Notes: generated by a model from the sequence alone, not told the origin. A stretch of DNA of 52,294 bases from Desulfarculales bacterium UBA702 (GCA_002298165.1 DBMI01000115.1:209911-262204), one strand, 5' to 3'; shown: positions 36,501 to 44,564, counted from the stretch's first letter. Numbers and translations are program-made.

Positions 36501-36673
36501 ACGTCTGGACTTGCGCCGGGAAAAAATGTAAGCACCTGGATAGTCGGATAATCCACCTGGGGTAGGGCGGAAACCGGCAGCAGGTAATAAGCAACTCCGC
36601 CCGCAAGGACTATAGCCGCCATTAGCAGTGCGGTCGCTACCGGTCTTAAAATGAAAATGCGTGAAGGATTCAT
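33560..36673 (-). CDS. RND efflux transporter, MdtB-like
   Basis: A 1037-residue RND pump beginning MNPSRIFILRPVATALLMA. It is homologous along its length to the next gene and to MdtB/AcrB. GFVVDDAIVMIENVSRYIE near residue 400 holds the proton-relay aspartates of helix 4. Two large periplasmic loops form the drug-binding porter region. It overlaps its neighbours by 4 bases on both sides, so the three pump genes are translationally coupled. The same-length pair suggests a B2C or BC2 heterotrimer as in E. coli MdtBC. Confidence 0.94.
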   Translation of the reverse strand: MNPSRIFILRPVATALLMAAIVLAGGVAYYLLPVSALPQVDYPTIQVLTFFPGASPDVAASSITAPLERQFGQMPGLKQMTSNSSSGSSVITLQFSLELSLDVAEQEVQAAINAATSFLPKDLPNPPVYSKVNPADAPILTLALTSKTLPLPKVEDLADTRLAQKISQLAGVGLVSISGGQRPAVRIQANPTALAAYNLTLEDLRTAVAAANVNQAKGGFDGPRQASIIGANDQLMTSDDYRPLIIAYRNGAPVKLSDIADVKDDAENVKQAAWMNDAPAVIMNIQRQPGANVIEVVDSIKRLLPQLQSSLPSAVDVSVLTDRTTTIRESVRDVQFELMLAVVLVIMVIFLFLRNLSATIIPSFAVPLSLIGTFGAMYLLGFSLNNLSLMALTISTGFVVDDAIVMIENVSRYIEQGDSPIKAALKGSEQIAFTIISLTVSLIAVLIPLLFMGDIVGRLFREFAITLGVTILISAVVSLTLTPMMCARLLHHTPEEQQTWLYRKSQRAYDRIIEFYGRTLRWVLERQTSTLLVAAATLVLTVFLYTVVPKGFFPVQDTGIILGVSEAAQWTSFAAMAEKQQDLAKIILQDHAVKSLSTFIGIDGTNPTLNSGRILINLKPIEERKESATDIIRRLQPELARLNGITLYMQPVQDLTVEDRVSRTQFQYSLEDADVVELNTWAPKVVNALRDLPELRDVSSDVQDQGLQAWVEMDRITASRFGISPQNIVDTLYDAFGQRQISTIFTQLNQYRVVLEVKPDFQQHPDKLKAIYLRGSSGEQVPLSAVTTISETSGPLVISHQGQFPVTTISFNLGPGYSLGDAVKAIEGTEAKMGLPGSIQGKFQGTAQAFRASLSNEPILILAALVTVYIVLGVLYESYIHPITILSTLPSAGVGAILALLLFRTEFSVVALIGIILLIGIVKKNAIMMVDFALDAERNAGKDPVEAIYQACLLRFRPIMMTTMAALLGALPLAMGTGLGSELRKPLGISIVGGLIFSQVLTLYTTPVIYLWFDRLARRLGRGGPRPPEGELPAESE

Positions 36674-37923
36674 TTACTGCTCGTCGCCGATGATCCGGAA
36701 CCGGATTGATTTTTCGCTTTATCGGAAGCGCGGTTTTCCTGGGTGTTAAGCTCGACCTTGCTGCCCTCCCGCAATTTTTCGGCACCCTCCAGCACCACCT
36801 GCTCTCCCTGGGAAAGCCCTTCCTCGATAGAGACTTTGTCACCCTCGGAAGGGCCGATCTTGACAGGCCTGACCGTGACAGTCTGGTCGTCTTTTACAAC
36901 GTATACGAAAGTCATCTGGGGGCTGCGCTGTATCGCGCCCGAGGGAATCACCACCGTGCCGCGTTTGGTATCGACAAGAAGTTTTGCGATTACGAACTGG
37001 TTGGGGAAAAGCTCGCTCTCAAGGTTCGGGAACTCGGCTTTCAATTTGACGGTACCTGTATTTGTATCTATCTGGTTGTCAATGGTCAGAAGGAATCCGG
37101 TGGCCAGTTTCTGTTTCTGCTCGCGGTCCCATGCCTCAACAGGGAGTCGCTCCCCGCTCTTGTATTTTTTCAGCACCGGCTGGATACTATCTTCAGGAAC
37201 GGGAAAGATAACCCCGATGGGCTGCTCCTGCGTGATCACCGCAAGCCCTGTGGTGTCGCTGGCGTGGATGATATTTCCGGGATCAACAAGCCGAAGGCCT
37301 ATCCGCCCGCTGGTCGGAGCGCTTATTTTCGAATATACGAGTTGCAGCCTGGCATTATCAACCTGACCCTGGTCAAATTTTACCGTCCCCTCAAATTGAT
37401 GCACCAGGGCCTCTTGCGTATCGACCTGCTGCTTAGCTATCGAATCCTGCTTGAGAAGGATCCTGTAGCGTTGCAGGTCGATTTTCGCATTTTCCAGTTG
37501 TGCTTTGTCGCGGGCCAACTGACCTTCCGCCTGAGTCAGAGATGCCTCGAACGGGCGCGGATCTATTTCCGCCAGAAGAGAACCTCCCTTTACGACCTGC
37601 CCCTCCTGAAAAAACACCCTCATGAGCTGCCCGTCAACACGGCTCTTTACAGTCACGGTATGTAGCGGGGTCACGGTACCCAGTCCAGTGATGTAAATAT
37701 TTATGTCACCCAGGCTAGCGGAAACGGCTACGACGGGTACCGCCTGAGGGCCGGATTGTCTCTGCGCCGCCGCCCGGGACTTTCCAAAAAGGAAGATTTC
37801 GGAGTAAGTTGCGAGGCCGGCAAGAACGGCTACAAGTGCCAGTAATTTCCACCATCTCATTCCAGGTCGAGCCCCACGCGGCTCGGGGCTGCTCTCTTTT
37901 TTGATCTCCGGAATAAATGTCAT
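36670..37923 (-). CDS. RND efflux membrane fusion protein, MdtA-like
   Basis: A 417-residue periplasmic adaptor. The ATG at 37923 is preceded by GATGAGG with good spacing; a longer frame to 38016 is less likely. An N-terminal membrane helix (about residues 23-42) anchors it. The split lipoyl domain shows TVKSRVDGQLMRVFFQEGQVVKGG near residue 95-118, followed by a coiled-coil hairpin and beta-barrel. The C-terminus is Ser/Lys-rich. It joins the RND pumps to the outer-membrane channel. It is the first gene of its operon, so its upstream region holds the operon promoter. Confidence 0.93.
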   Translation of the reverse strand: MTFIPEIKKESSPEPRGARPGMRWWKLLALVAVLAGLATYSEIFLFGKSRAAAQRQSGPQAVPVVAVSASLGDINIYITGLGTVTPLHTVTVKSRVDGQLMRVFFQEGQVVKGGSLLAEIDPRPFEASLTQAEGQLARDKAQLENAKIDLQRYRILLKQDSIAKQQVDTQEALVHQFEGTVKFDQGQVDNARLQLVYSKISAPTSGRIGLRLVDPGNIIHASDTTGLAVITQEQPIGVIFPVPEDSIQPVLKKYKSGERLPVEAWDREQKQKLATGFLLTIDNQIDTNTGTVKLKAEFPNLESELFPNQFVIAKLLVDTKRGTVVIPSGAIQRSPQMTFVYVVKDDQTVTVRPVKIGPSEGDKVSIEEGLSQGEQVVLEGAEKLREGSKVELNTQENRASDKAKNQSGSGSSATSSK

Positions 37924-38054
37924 AATCTTTGCCTCATCTGGGATGGCTGAGCTATTTACCCAAGGGCCGCCAAAGGTCTTCTCCCTTGTGTTTGCCTGAT
38001 ACAGCAAAACATTCAATTTTAACAGGCCGCCGATGGCTGCCTAATCCATTTTTT

Positions 38055-38069
38055 GTAAAGAATTGTGAA
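38055..38069 (+). promoter_or_regulatory. candidate CpxR/BaeR-type operator before the efflux operon
   Basis: GTAAAGAATTGTGAA: two half-sites (GTAAA and GTGAA) separated by GAATT, 10 bases centre to centre. This resembles the CpxR consensus GTAAA-N5-GTAAA. It lies about 130 bases before the pump operon start, in the spacer of 463 bases between the two divergent operons (37924-38386), which contains no supported gene. Confidence 0.55.
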
Positions 38070-38282
38070 AGGGCTTATCACGGTTCGACCCTTCCCCTGT
38101 TTTTCCAGTCCTTTGCCTGTAAGATCATAAGAATCTTGTTGTCCACTTGCACCTTGCAAGAGCCCCTTTCATTCACTAAATTTCGTGTTCAATCCGCTTA
38201 ATGGATCGACGATCAAAATAGGGGGGAAGCCGGCTGAATGATGGAGCTGAACTCCGAATCTGGAGCACCCCTTCCAACCGGG

Positions 38283-38297
38283 TTAACAATTCTTCAC
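38283..38297 (-). promoter_or_regulatory. candidate operator before the two-component system
   Basis: On the minus strand this reads GTGAAGAATTGTTAA, 13 of 15 positions identical to the site at 38055-38069 and with the same 5-base spacer GAATT. It lies about 90 bases before the response regulator start, consistent with autoregulation. Confidence 0.55.
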
Positions 38298-38386
38298 ATA
38301 ATCTGGTCTCTATTTGCTTGCAATAGTTGTTAAAATAGAGAATTAGCCAGTGCTGTATAAACACAGTGCGAAAGAGAGGCCCTCAT

Positions 38387-39112
38387 ATGAATCGCCTTTT
38401 GGTAATAGATGACGATATCGAATTATGTGATTTGCTTGCGGACTATTTGAAACCCGAGGGCTTTGATATTACCGCGGTCCACGACGGTCGTGAGGGATTG
38501 GAGATGGCTCTCTCGCAAGCCGGGCTCTACAGCCTGATTGTCCTTGATATAATGCTCCCCGGCATGAGCGGCTTCGAAGTCCTGCAGCATCTTCGACAGC
38601 AAATAGACACGCCCGTTCTCATGCTGACGGCTCGTGACGAGGAAGTTAACCGAATAGTCGGTCTAGAAATGGGTGCGGATGATTACCTGCCAAAACCTTT
38701 CAATCCGAGGGAGCTGCTTGCCAGAATCCGCGCAATTCTTCGCCGTACAATGGAGCGGTCTGAGAAAAACGCAGCTCAATTTCCACCTCAAAAGATTGTT
38801 ATAGGTGATGTCGAACTCGATGCCAGGACGCGAGTGGTGCGCCACAATGGCGAACACCTTGCATTGACTTCGGTTGAGTTCGGTCTATTGGAAATTCTCC
38901 TCAGGGCAGCGGGGACCGTCGTAACTCGTGAGGAACTCGCTGAAAAAGGTCTCGGGCGCCCTCTTTCAGCCTATGACCGCAGTGTAGATGTACATCTGAG
39001 CAGCCTTCGAAAAAAACTCGGCCCTAAATTCGCCGGGACGGACAGGATCAAGACTATTCGCGGTGTTGGCTACATCTACATAAATCCCTCCGACACAAAC
39101 GAACACGGATGA
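38387..39112 (+). CDS. OmpR-family response regulator, CpxR/BaeR-like
   Basis: A 241-residue regulator from the ATG at 38387 with AGAGG upstream; a longer frame with a GTG start at 38366 lacks this. The receiver domain (about 1-120) has the acidic pocket at residues 8-10, the phosphorylated Asp54 in IVLDIMLPGMSG, and the lysine in LPKPFNPREL. A winged-helix effector domain of the OmpR type follows (about 140-235). With its kinase it would control the divergent efflux operon, itself and the downstream Spy-like gene. The name CpxR or BaeR cannot be chosen from sequence alone. Confidence 0.93.
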   Translation: MNRLLVIDDDIELCDLLADYLKPEGFDITAVHDGREGLEMALSQAGLYSLIVLDIMLPGMSGFEVLQHLRQQIDTPVLMLTARDEEVNRIVGLEMGADDYLPKPFNPRELLARIRAILRRTMERSEKNAAQFPPQKIVIGDVELDARTRVVRHNGEHLALTSVEFGLLEILLRAAGTVVTREELAEKGLGRPLSAYDRSVDVHLSSLRKKLGPKFAGTDRIKTIRGVGYIYINPSDTNEHG

Positions 39113-39140
39113 TGCAGCTTTGTAGTTTTCGGAAAAATAG

Positions 39141-40592
39141 ATGCGAACTCTGTTCATAAAAATATTTCTGTGGTTCTGGGTAGCAATGGCTCTCGTTAGC
39201 ACAGCATCCCTTCTATCGGCGCTCGTCACTGAATCTTACCCCCTTTTCGCTATCCCCTGGATACGCAATATCTTACGCCAGCCTCATCAGGGCCGCTTAA
39301 AGATGGAACCAGGCTCCTATTCAGGCCACGTGCTCGGACTCACGGGAAATACCGTGAAACTCTCGGGGCAGACGGCCATCGAGATTTATGAAAGGGACGG
39401 GCAAGCCGCTCTCCTTGATTTTGTGGACAGTGTCGAAGACACGGTTCGTATTCAAATGTTTCTTTTCGCAGAGGATGGATCTCAGATTACCGAATGGCCC
39501 GTTCCTGGCGAAGTTTCAGAACTGGCCGCCCACTCCGAGCATGACCGGCTCGACTACAAGAGATCGGGGGATTTCATTCTAACCGCACAGCGACTGGAGG
39601 GGCCCAAATCAAACGACTATACCCTCATCGCCAAAGTTCCAGTACGGCATTTTATAACGCGTGATTACCCTGTCGTTTTAGTGCACCTGATGGTCATTCT
39701 CATAACCGCGGGAGCGGTTTGCTACTGGCTTGCCCGCTACATTGCTATGCCTGTCAGCCGTTTGGGAGCGGCGGCCAGGCGCCTTGCCGACGGTGAACTC
39801 GAAACGCGTGTCGGCCCCGTACTTGGAAAAAGACGAGATGAAATCGGAGAGCTTGCAAAAGATTTCGATCTCATGGCCGAGCGAATCGGTTCGCTTATGG
39901 CGGCGCAAAAGCGCCTCATTCGCGATATTTCCCACGAGTTCCGATCACCTCTTACCAGACTTGGACTGGCACTCGAAATTGCAAAACAGCGGCGTGACAG
40001 TGAGGCCAGCACGGCCCTCGAAAGGATAGGTCTGGAAGCAGAGAGGCTAAATGCTCTTATAACCAGGCTGCTGACTCTTGCACGCATGGAAAGCGGTGTC
40101 GAGGAAATAGAAAAGTATCCGGTGGATATGGCTGAGTTGCTTGAAGAAGTTGTTGCAGACGCAAACTTCGAGGCAAGAGGCCATAAATGCACCGTCCGCA
40201 TTCTTTCAACCGAGACCAGTTTTGTCGAGGGAGCAAGAGAACTTCTTCGCAGCGCCGTTGAAAACGTACTGCGAAATGCAATTCGCTACACCCCGGAAGA
40301 TACTCAAATCGAGGTCAAATTGCTGAACAGAAATGAGGGAGGCGCTCCCCATTGTGTGATCGAAGTTCGCGACCATGGGCCCGGTGTTCCGGAGGATGCG
40401 CTCCCTGATCTGTTTTATCCGTTCTACAGAGTTGGCTACGCCAGGGACCGGCAGGGAGGCGGAACGGGACTGGGACTCGCCATTACCGAGCGTGCCGTAA
40501 GACTGCACAACGGCGAGGTGAGTGCTTCCAATGCATCGGGCGGCGGTCTATTAATCAGGGTGGATCTTCCGGCTATAAAGATTGACGAATAA
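39141..40592 (+). CDS. membrane sensor histidine kinase, CpxA/BaeS-like
   Basis: A 483-residue sensor kinase. Two membrane segments (about residues 5-30 and 177-200) flank a periplasmic sensing domain. A HAMP linker follows, then the dimerisation domain with the phospho-histidine His265 in LIRDISHEFRSPLTRL, and a C-terminal ATPase with N-box (ENVLRNAIRYTP), G1 (VRDHGPGVPE) and G2 (GGTGLGLAI). The start FIKIFLWFWVAM resembles CpxA. It is 28 bases after the response regulator and probably senses envelope damage. Confidence 0.93.
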   Translation: MRTLFIKIFLWFWVAMALVSTASLLSALVTESYPLFAIPWIRNILRQPHQGRLKMEPGSYSGHVLGLTGNTVKLSGQTAIEIYERDGQAALLDFVDSVEDTVRIQMFLFAEDGSQITEWPVPGEVSELAAHSEHDRLDYKRSGDFILTAQRLEGPKSNDYTLIAKVPVRHFITRDYPVVLVHLMVILITAGAVCYWLARYIAMPVSRLGAAARRLADGELETRVGPVLGKRRDEIGELAKDFDLMAERIGSLMAAQKRLIRDISHEFRSPLTRLGLALEIAKQRRDSEASTALERIGLEAERLNALITRLLTLARMESGVEEIEKYPVDMAELLEEVVADANFEARGHKCTVRILSTETSFVEGARELLRSAVENVLRNAIRYTPEDTQIEVKLLNRNEGGAPHCVIEVRDHGPGVPEDALPDLFYPFYRVGYARDRQGGGTGLGLAITERAVRLHNGEVSASNASGGGLLIRVDLPAIKIDE

Positions 40593-40636
40593 CAATATAG
40601 AGCCTTAATAATCGCAAATTGATCCCATCAGCTTCC

Positions 40637-40671
40637 TTCACAAATCTTAATGCTGCTTAACTATACTTAAC
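40637..40671 (-). promoter_or_regulatory. four-half-site operator before the Spy-like gene
   Basis: Read on the minus strand, this holds four pentamers in a row, GTTAA, GTTAA, ATTAA and GTGAA, each separated by exactly 5 bases, a 10-base period. The last two repeat the half-sites seen at 38055 and 38283. It lies about 66 bases before the Spy-like start. Such helical-turn spacing fits cooperative binding by an OmpR-family regulator. Confidence 0.55.
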
Positions 40672-40736
40672 TCGACTCAGCCTGCACCCCTATTATAATT
40701 TGCTTATCAATTAAACTTCTTATCAGGAGGTATCAA

Positions 40737-41270
40737 ATGAAGAAAGTGTCGTTAATGTATGCTGTCACCTTAATAGTTGCTGTATGGATGGCAGGTTCAT
40801 GGCTTTTCCTTAACTCCCTTAATGCACAGGAAAATGGTGCAGCTGCACCGGCGGTGGCTACCCATCAGAAAGCGAAATCGCCGGATTCACCTAAGTACGA
40901 GAAAAGCTGCGACTTCAAGCATGGCAAAGGTAAGGAGCATTTCCTGAAAAAACTGGGTTTGAGCGATGCCCAGAAAACACAGGTCCGTTCAATAATGGAT
41001 GAAGAGCGTGCAAACATTAAGCCCCTGGTTCAGAAACTCAGGGAAGGGCGCAAAGAGCTTCGCGACCTTAGAAAATCGGGCCCGTTCGATGAGGCCAAGG
41101 TTCGGGCTGTCGCAAGAGGTCAAGCGGATACGATGACAGAGCTTATTGTGGCAAAACAGCGCATGCAATCGCGAATTTACGCTGTCCTGACCCCGGATCA
41201 GCGAGCTAAAGCAGACAAGATGCGTGAATCATGGAAAGCCAAACATAAGGGGATGAGCGATCACGCTTAA
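40737..41270 (+). CDS. Spy/CpxP-family periplasmic chaperone
   Basis: A 177-residue exported helical protein. A signal peptide (about residues 1-30) precedes a helical domain with the LTxxQ-type motif (LTPDQRAKADKMRESW) near residue 153-168, and a first related motif (LGLSDAQKTQVRSIM) near 74-88. This is the Spy/CpxP family, all-helical periplasmic chaperones that bind unfolded proteins and, for CpxP, also inhibit the CpxA kinase. A strong AGGAGG precedes the ATG. It follows the kinase on the same strand, and its operator-like array links it to the CpxRA/BaeSR-type system. Confidence 0.9.
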   Translation: MKKVSLMYAVTLIVAVWMAGSWLFLNSLNAQENGAAAPAVATHQKAKSPDSPKYEKSCDFKHGKGKEHFLKKLGLSDAQKTQVRSIMDEERANIKPLVQKLREGRKELRDLRKSGPFDEAKVRAVARGQADTMTELIVAKQRMQSRIYAVLTPDQRAKADKMRESWKAKHKGMSDHA

Positions 41271-41278
41271 CCGACTTA

Positions 41279-41314
41279 GCGGAGCATCAGGCAGACCCCC
41301 TTCTGCTGCTCCGC
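41279..41314 (+). repeat. hairpin just after the Spy-like gene
   Basis: GCGGAGCA pairs perfectly with TGCTCCGC, with an inner GCAG/CTGC pairing. It lies 9 bases after the stop and could slow or help end transcription, although no T-run follows. Confidence 0.55.
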
Positions 41315-41412
41315 TTCTGCGTAAGACAGGAGGCTTGCGCTCCCGATTAGTGCCGCCACACAGCTGACATCGCTGTGGGGCCGATCTCCTGAATTCTCCC
41401 CCCCCGCCCCTT

Positions 41413-41440
41413 GCCGGTCCATTCGGGCCGGCTTTCTTTT
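41413..41440 (+). terminator. rho-independent terminator
   Basis: GCCGGTCC, loop ATTC, GGGCCGGC forms an 8-bp stem with one G-U pair and is followed directly by TTTCTTTT. It ends transcription about 140 bases after the Spy-like gene. Confidence 0.85.
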
Positions 41441-41582
41441 CCCTTCTGCTCTCAACTCACAGAGACCGACCTCACCTTGCCGAGATTGTTTCACAGCCCC
41501 CAAAATTTGAGTTAGAATGCCAGCTGGCGGTTGTCTTTACTTATGACACAATTACTTGCAGCAGAACCGAAAGAGAGCTGAA

Positions 41583-42089
41583 ATGAATGCGTATTTTGGA
41601 TTTGGTCTCTATCTTTGCGTTGGCGCACTTGGCGGATTTCTCGGCGCTAAACTGAAAATCCCCGCGGGCACCCTTACCGGTGCCATGACCAGTGTCATCA
41701 TTTTGAAGCTGCTCATGCAGTCACAATGGGAGATGCCGGATGGCGCCAACTTCGCTACCCAGGTTCTGGTCGGGGTAATGGTAGCATCGACTTTTCATCC
41801 AGCGATGCTCAAGACCCTCAAGGTGATTGCCCTCCCCGTGGCTTTTTCCTCATTGATACTTGTATGCGCCGGCGGCCTGGTCGCCGTACTGATATCGCGG
41901 CTTAATTTACTCGACCCGGCTACGGCCTATATTGCCACCAGCCCCGGAGCAATGACATCCTTGATTCCCCTCTCCATGGAGGGCAACGGAAATCCGCTCA
42001 TTGTTACCTGTTTCCATTTTTTCCGCCTGATGTTTATCCTCTTCACCGCCCCATGGATCATAAGGGCATTGTCATATTGGATGCATTAA
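41583..42089 (+). CDS. AbrB-family membrane protein, half-length
   Basis: A 168-residue membrane protein of the Gram-negative AbrB/PF05145 type. I use the ATG at 41583, with GAGAG upstream. Motifs LKIPAGTLTGAMTSVIIL and ATSPGAMTSLIPLSMEGN are characteristic of one repeat of the family. Full-length members have two such repeats (about 340 residues); this has one, so it is either a single-repeat form that dimerises or a remnant. The name AbrB here is unrelated to the Bacillus DNA-binding protein. A transport role is inferred only. It is followed by palindromic repeats. Confidence 0.8.
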   Translation: MNAYFGFGLYLCVGALGGFLGAKLKIPAGTLTGAMTSVIILKLLMQSQWEMPDGANFATQVLVGVMVASTFHPAMLKTLKVIALPVAFSSLILVCAGGLVAVLISRLNLLDPATAYIATSPGAMTSLIPLSMEGNGNPLIVTCFHFFRLMFILFTAPWIIRALSYWMH

Positions 42090-42094
42090 ACCGT

Positions 42095-42341
42095 GTAAGG
42101 GCAAATAATTATTTGCCCCTACATATCAAATGATTATACCCCTACACACCCGAGCGGTATCCCTCCTGTTGGGCCTTGTAGGGGCAAATGATTATTTGCC
42201 CATGCATTATCAAATGATTGTTTGCCCTAATGTTATTTGTCCCTGCACATTATCTAACGGTTGTCATACTGGGTGCATTAAACCGGGCCGGTCTCCCTCC
42301 TGTTATGGCCTGGTGGGGGCAAATGATTATTTGCCCCTACC
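42095..42341. repeat. cluster of palindromic intergenic repeats
   Basis: Three copies of a palindrome of the form GGGGCAAATGATTATTTGCCCC with GTA/TAC flanks lie at 42095-42122, 42178-42202 and 42312-42341, and a weaker one at 42211-42246. The sequences around them are also duplicated: TTGTCATAYTGGRTGCATTAAA occurs near 42069 and 42260, and a CCCTCCTGTT block near 42160 and 42295. Located between convergent gene ends, they look like a REP/MITE-type element with internal duplication. Confidence 0.8.
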
Positions 42342-42360
42342 ATCAAAGGCGATGGTAATC

Positions 42361-43029
42361 TTATCCTCTCATGAACTGTCGAATGAATCCCGCTACTTCG
42401 GCTTTGCCTCGATAAACCCCGTAGTGGCCTTCGCATAGGATATCGGCGCCTATATCGAGCATCACCTTCAGACTTTGACTGTAATCTCTGGAATTGGAGA
42501 GAAAGACCGGATTTAGCGGTCCGTGGACATCGTGGGCGAAAAGGACTTTCAGACCGTCCGATTCCGTAAGATAAACAGTCGATCCCGGCGAATGTCCCGG
42601 GGTGTGGATGGCCCGGATTTTCCTTCCGCCGAGCATGATATCCTCACCGGAACCCGTAAGCTTTCTGTCCACCTTAAAGGGCTCAAGCTTTGCCCCGTAC
42701 CAGTTTCCCGCGGCAGTGACCTTATTGTCGCCAGCCTCGAGGTATGGAGAATCCAGTTCATGCGCCACGATTTCGAGCCCGATTTGCCTCTTTAGTTTGG
42801 CTGCGCCACCCGTGTGATCGTAATGGCAGTGAGTGATCAGCAGGTACTTCAGCCGCTTTGGATCAACCCCGCATTTCCTGACGTTTGCAAAAAGCCTGTC
42901 GATCCCCTCGCCGCATCCCGCATCCACCAGTGCGGATTCCTGCCCGAACTTGATGAGGTATATCGCGGCATCCTCAGGGGCTGTAAGATGCCCTCCGCCC
43001 ACTTCGAAAATTTCACTGGTAATTTCCAT
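42361..43029 (-). CDS. metallo-beta-lactamase-fold hydrolase
   Basis: A 222-residue MBL-fold protein (a TTG start 7 codons earlier is also possible). The metal motif THCHYDHTGG (HxHxDH) is near residue 66-75, with further ligands in HTPGHSPGS near 140-148 and the distal His in EGHYG near 204-208. The length and motifs suggest a hydrolase of the glyoxalase II/RNase Z-like superfamily acting on thioesters or other substrates; I cannot choose. It reads away from the Hdr operon and ends next to the palindromic repeats. Confidence 0.88.
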   Translation of the reverse strand: MEITSEIFEVGGGHLTAPEDAAIYLIKFGQESALVDAGCGEGIDRLFANVRKCGVDPKRLKYLLITHCHYDHTGGAAKLKRQIGLEIVAHELDSPYLEAGDNKVTAAGNWYGAKLEPFKVDRKLTGSGEDIMLGGRKIRAIHTPGHSPGSTVYLTESDGLKVLFAHDVHGPLNPVFLSNSRDYSQSLKVMLDIGADILCEGHYGVYRGKAEVAGFIRQFMRG

Positions 43030-43147
43030 GGCTGCAAAACCCCAAAACAATTTGTTTATACCGTAATTTCAACATTGACGAATTTCTCTGCCGGATAAAA
43101 GGCTGAACTCGATACGATATAATTGCGAAAACCTGCCCCGCAGGTAA

Positions 43148-44527
43148 TTATCTCCCAACCACCTCATTGATGTCGATTCCGTACTTTTTAAGCCGGTGCC
43201 AAACGGTAACCCTGTTGATTCCCAGCATCCGCGCGGCCTGGGACTGATTGCCCCGGCACTTTACCAGCGCTTCCACGAGCAGCGATCTTTCCTCCATGGA
43301 ACTGCCCGGCTGATAATCTTTTTTGCCGGCACAACCCGTCGCGGATTGCGTCATTTTGAGCGGAAGATGCTCCAGAAGAATCTGCCCTTTTTCGGCAATG
43401 ACAAACGCATATTCCAAAACGCCCCTTAGCTCCCTGACGTTTCCTGGCCAGCGGTAATTCATGAACAGGTCCATTGTCCGGGGGCTCGGTCCGGAAATGT
43501 CCTTTCCGCTTTTTCGCCGCAGTTGCCGGATGAAATGGTCAGCAAGCAGAGGGATATCATCGGTTCGTTCCCTCAGAGGAGGCAGATGAATGGGGATCGT
43601 ATTGATCCTGAATAAGAAATCCTCGCGAAATTTTCCCTCGGATATCAGCTGGTCTAGATCCTTGTTTGTGGCGGTTATTACCCGAACGTCAACCGTCATC
43701 GGAAGGTGGTCCCCTACCCGCTCGAACTGTTTGGTCTCGAGGACCCTCAGAAGTTTTACCTGTATGGAAAGAGGAATGTCCCCAATTTCGTCGAGAAAAA
43801 TATCCCCGCCGTTTGCAGCCTCGAACCGGCCTTTCCGGTGCATATAAGCCCCTGTAAAAGCCCCCTTCACATGGCCAAAAAGCTCGCTTTCCAGGAGTGA
43901 TTCATTAAGGGCGGCGCAATTTAACTGGATGTAGGGCTTATCTGGCCGCCTTCCAAGGCTGTGAATCGCATGGGCGGCAAGCTCCTTGCCGGTTCCCGTC
44001 TCACCGAGAATGAGCACTGGGGCCTCGCTCTGGGCCGCTTTGCGTAAGATTTCGAAAACCTTCCGCATCACTGTGGATTTTCCCACCATTCCGTAGCACT
44101 CGGTGTCTTCATCCAGGAGCTTGGAGAGTTGCACGATTTTCTCGTCGCGCATCTCGAGTTCAGAGATGTCGGTGAGGGTTTCAACAGCTCCGAGAACCGT
44201 CCCGTCGGAGTCTTTCAAAATAGAGGCGTTTTTGAGCACGGGGAGGTATGAGCCATCCTTTCTCAAAAGCCCGCATGATTTTCTGTGGGAATGTCCCTTG
44301 TTGAAAAGGGCGCAAAAGTATCGCCCGCCACTCTCCCGTGCCTTTGCGCAAACATCGCAGTGGAAGACGGAGCACGAGCGTCCGATCAGTTCCTGGCTGG
44401 AGTAGCCGGAAATCTTTTGCATCGCGCGATTCACCATGAGAATCGTGCCGTCAGGTGAGACCAGCATCACGCCATCATTCATGGTGTTGATAATCTCATC
44501 GAGGTAGCGGCTCATATCCTGTTTCAT
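43148..44527 (-). CDS. sigma-54-dependent transcriptional activator with cysteine-rich PAS domain
   Basis: A 459-residue enhancer-binding protein. An N-terminal PAS domain (about residues 8-125) contains Cys52, Cys57, Cys60, Cys72 and Cys85, a cluster that could bind a metal or sense thiol/persulfide state. The AAA+ domain (about 145-380) has Walker A GETGTGKE, the sigma-54-contacting GAFTGA loop and the Walker B IFLDEIG. A Fis-type helix-turn-helix is at the C-terminus (NQSQAARMLGINRVTVWHRLKK). It is divergent from the tusA-hdr operon, which carries a perfect sigma-54 promoter, so it is the obvious regulator of that operon. The signal is inferred to be sulfur- or redox-related. Confidence 0.94.
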   Translation of the reverse strand: MKQDMSRYLDEIINTMNDGVMLVSPDGTILMVNRAMQKISGYSSQELIGRSCSVFHCDVCAKARESGGRYFCALFNKGHSHRKSCGLLRKDGSYLPVLKNASILKDSDGTVLGAVETLTDISELEMRDEKIVQLSKLLDEDTECYGMVGKSTVMRKVFEILRKAAQSEAPVLILGETGTGKELAAHAIHSLGRRPDKPYIQLNCAALNESLLESELFGHVKGAFTGAYMHRKGRFEAANGGDIFLDEIGDIPLSIQVKLLRVLETKQFERVGDHLPMTVDVRVITATNKDLDQLISEGKFREDFLFRINTIPIHLPPLRERTDDIPLLADHFIRQLRRKSGKDISGPSPRTMDLFMNYRWPGNVRELRGVLEYAFVIAEKGQILLEHLPLKMTQSATGCAGKKDYQPGSSMEERSLLVEALVKCRGNQSQAARMLGINRVTVWHRLKKYGIDINEVVGR

Positions 44528-44564
44528 TGTTTAACTCCTCAGACTGTTTTAAACAGTGTTTAAA
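44528..44564. promoter_or_regulatory. candidate activator binding site
   Basis: A near-palindrome CTGTTTTAAACAG at 44544-44556 lies between two further TGTTTAA copies at 44528 and 44557. It stands about 90 bases upstream of the sigma-54 promoter, the right place for an enhancer-type site. Confidence 0.45.

Noticed and set aside
36706..37665. A 319-residue open frame antisense to the membrane fusion protein
   Set aside because: It is a shadow of the adaptor coding sequence and has no recognisable features.
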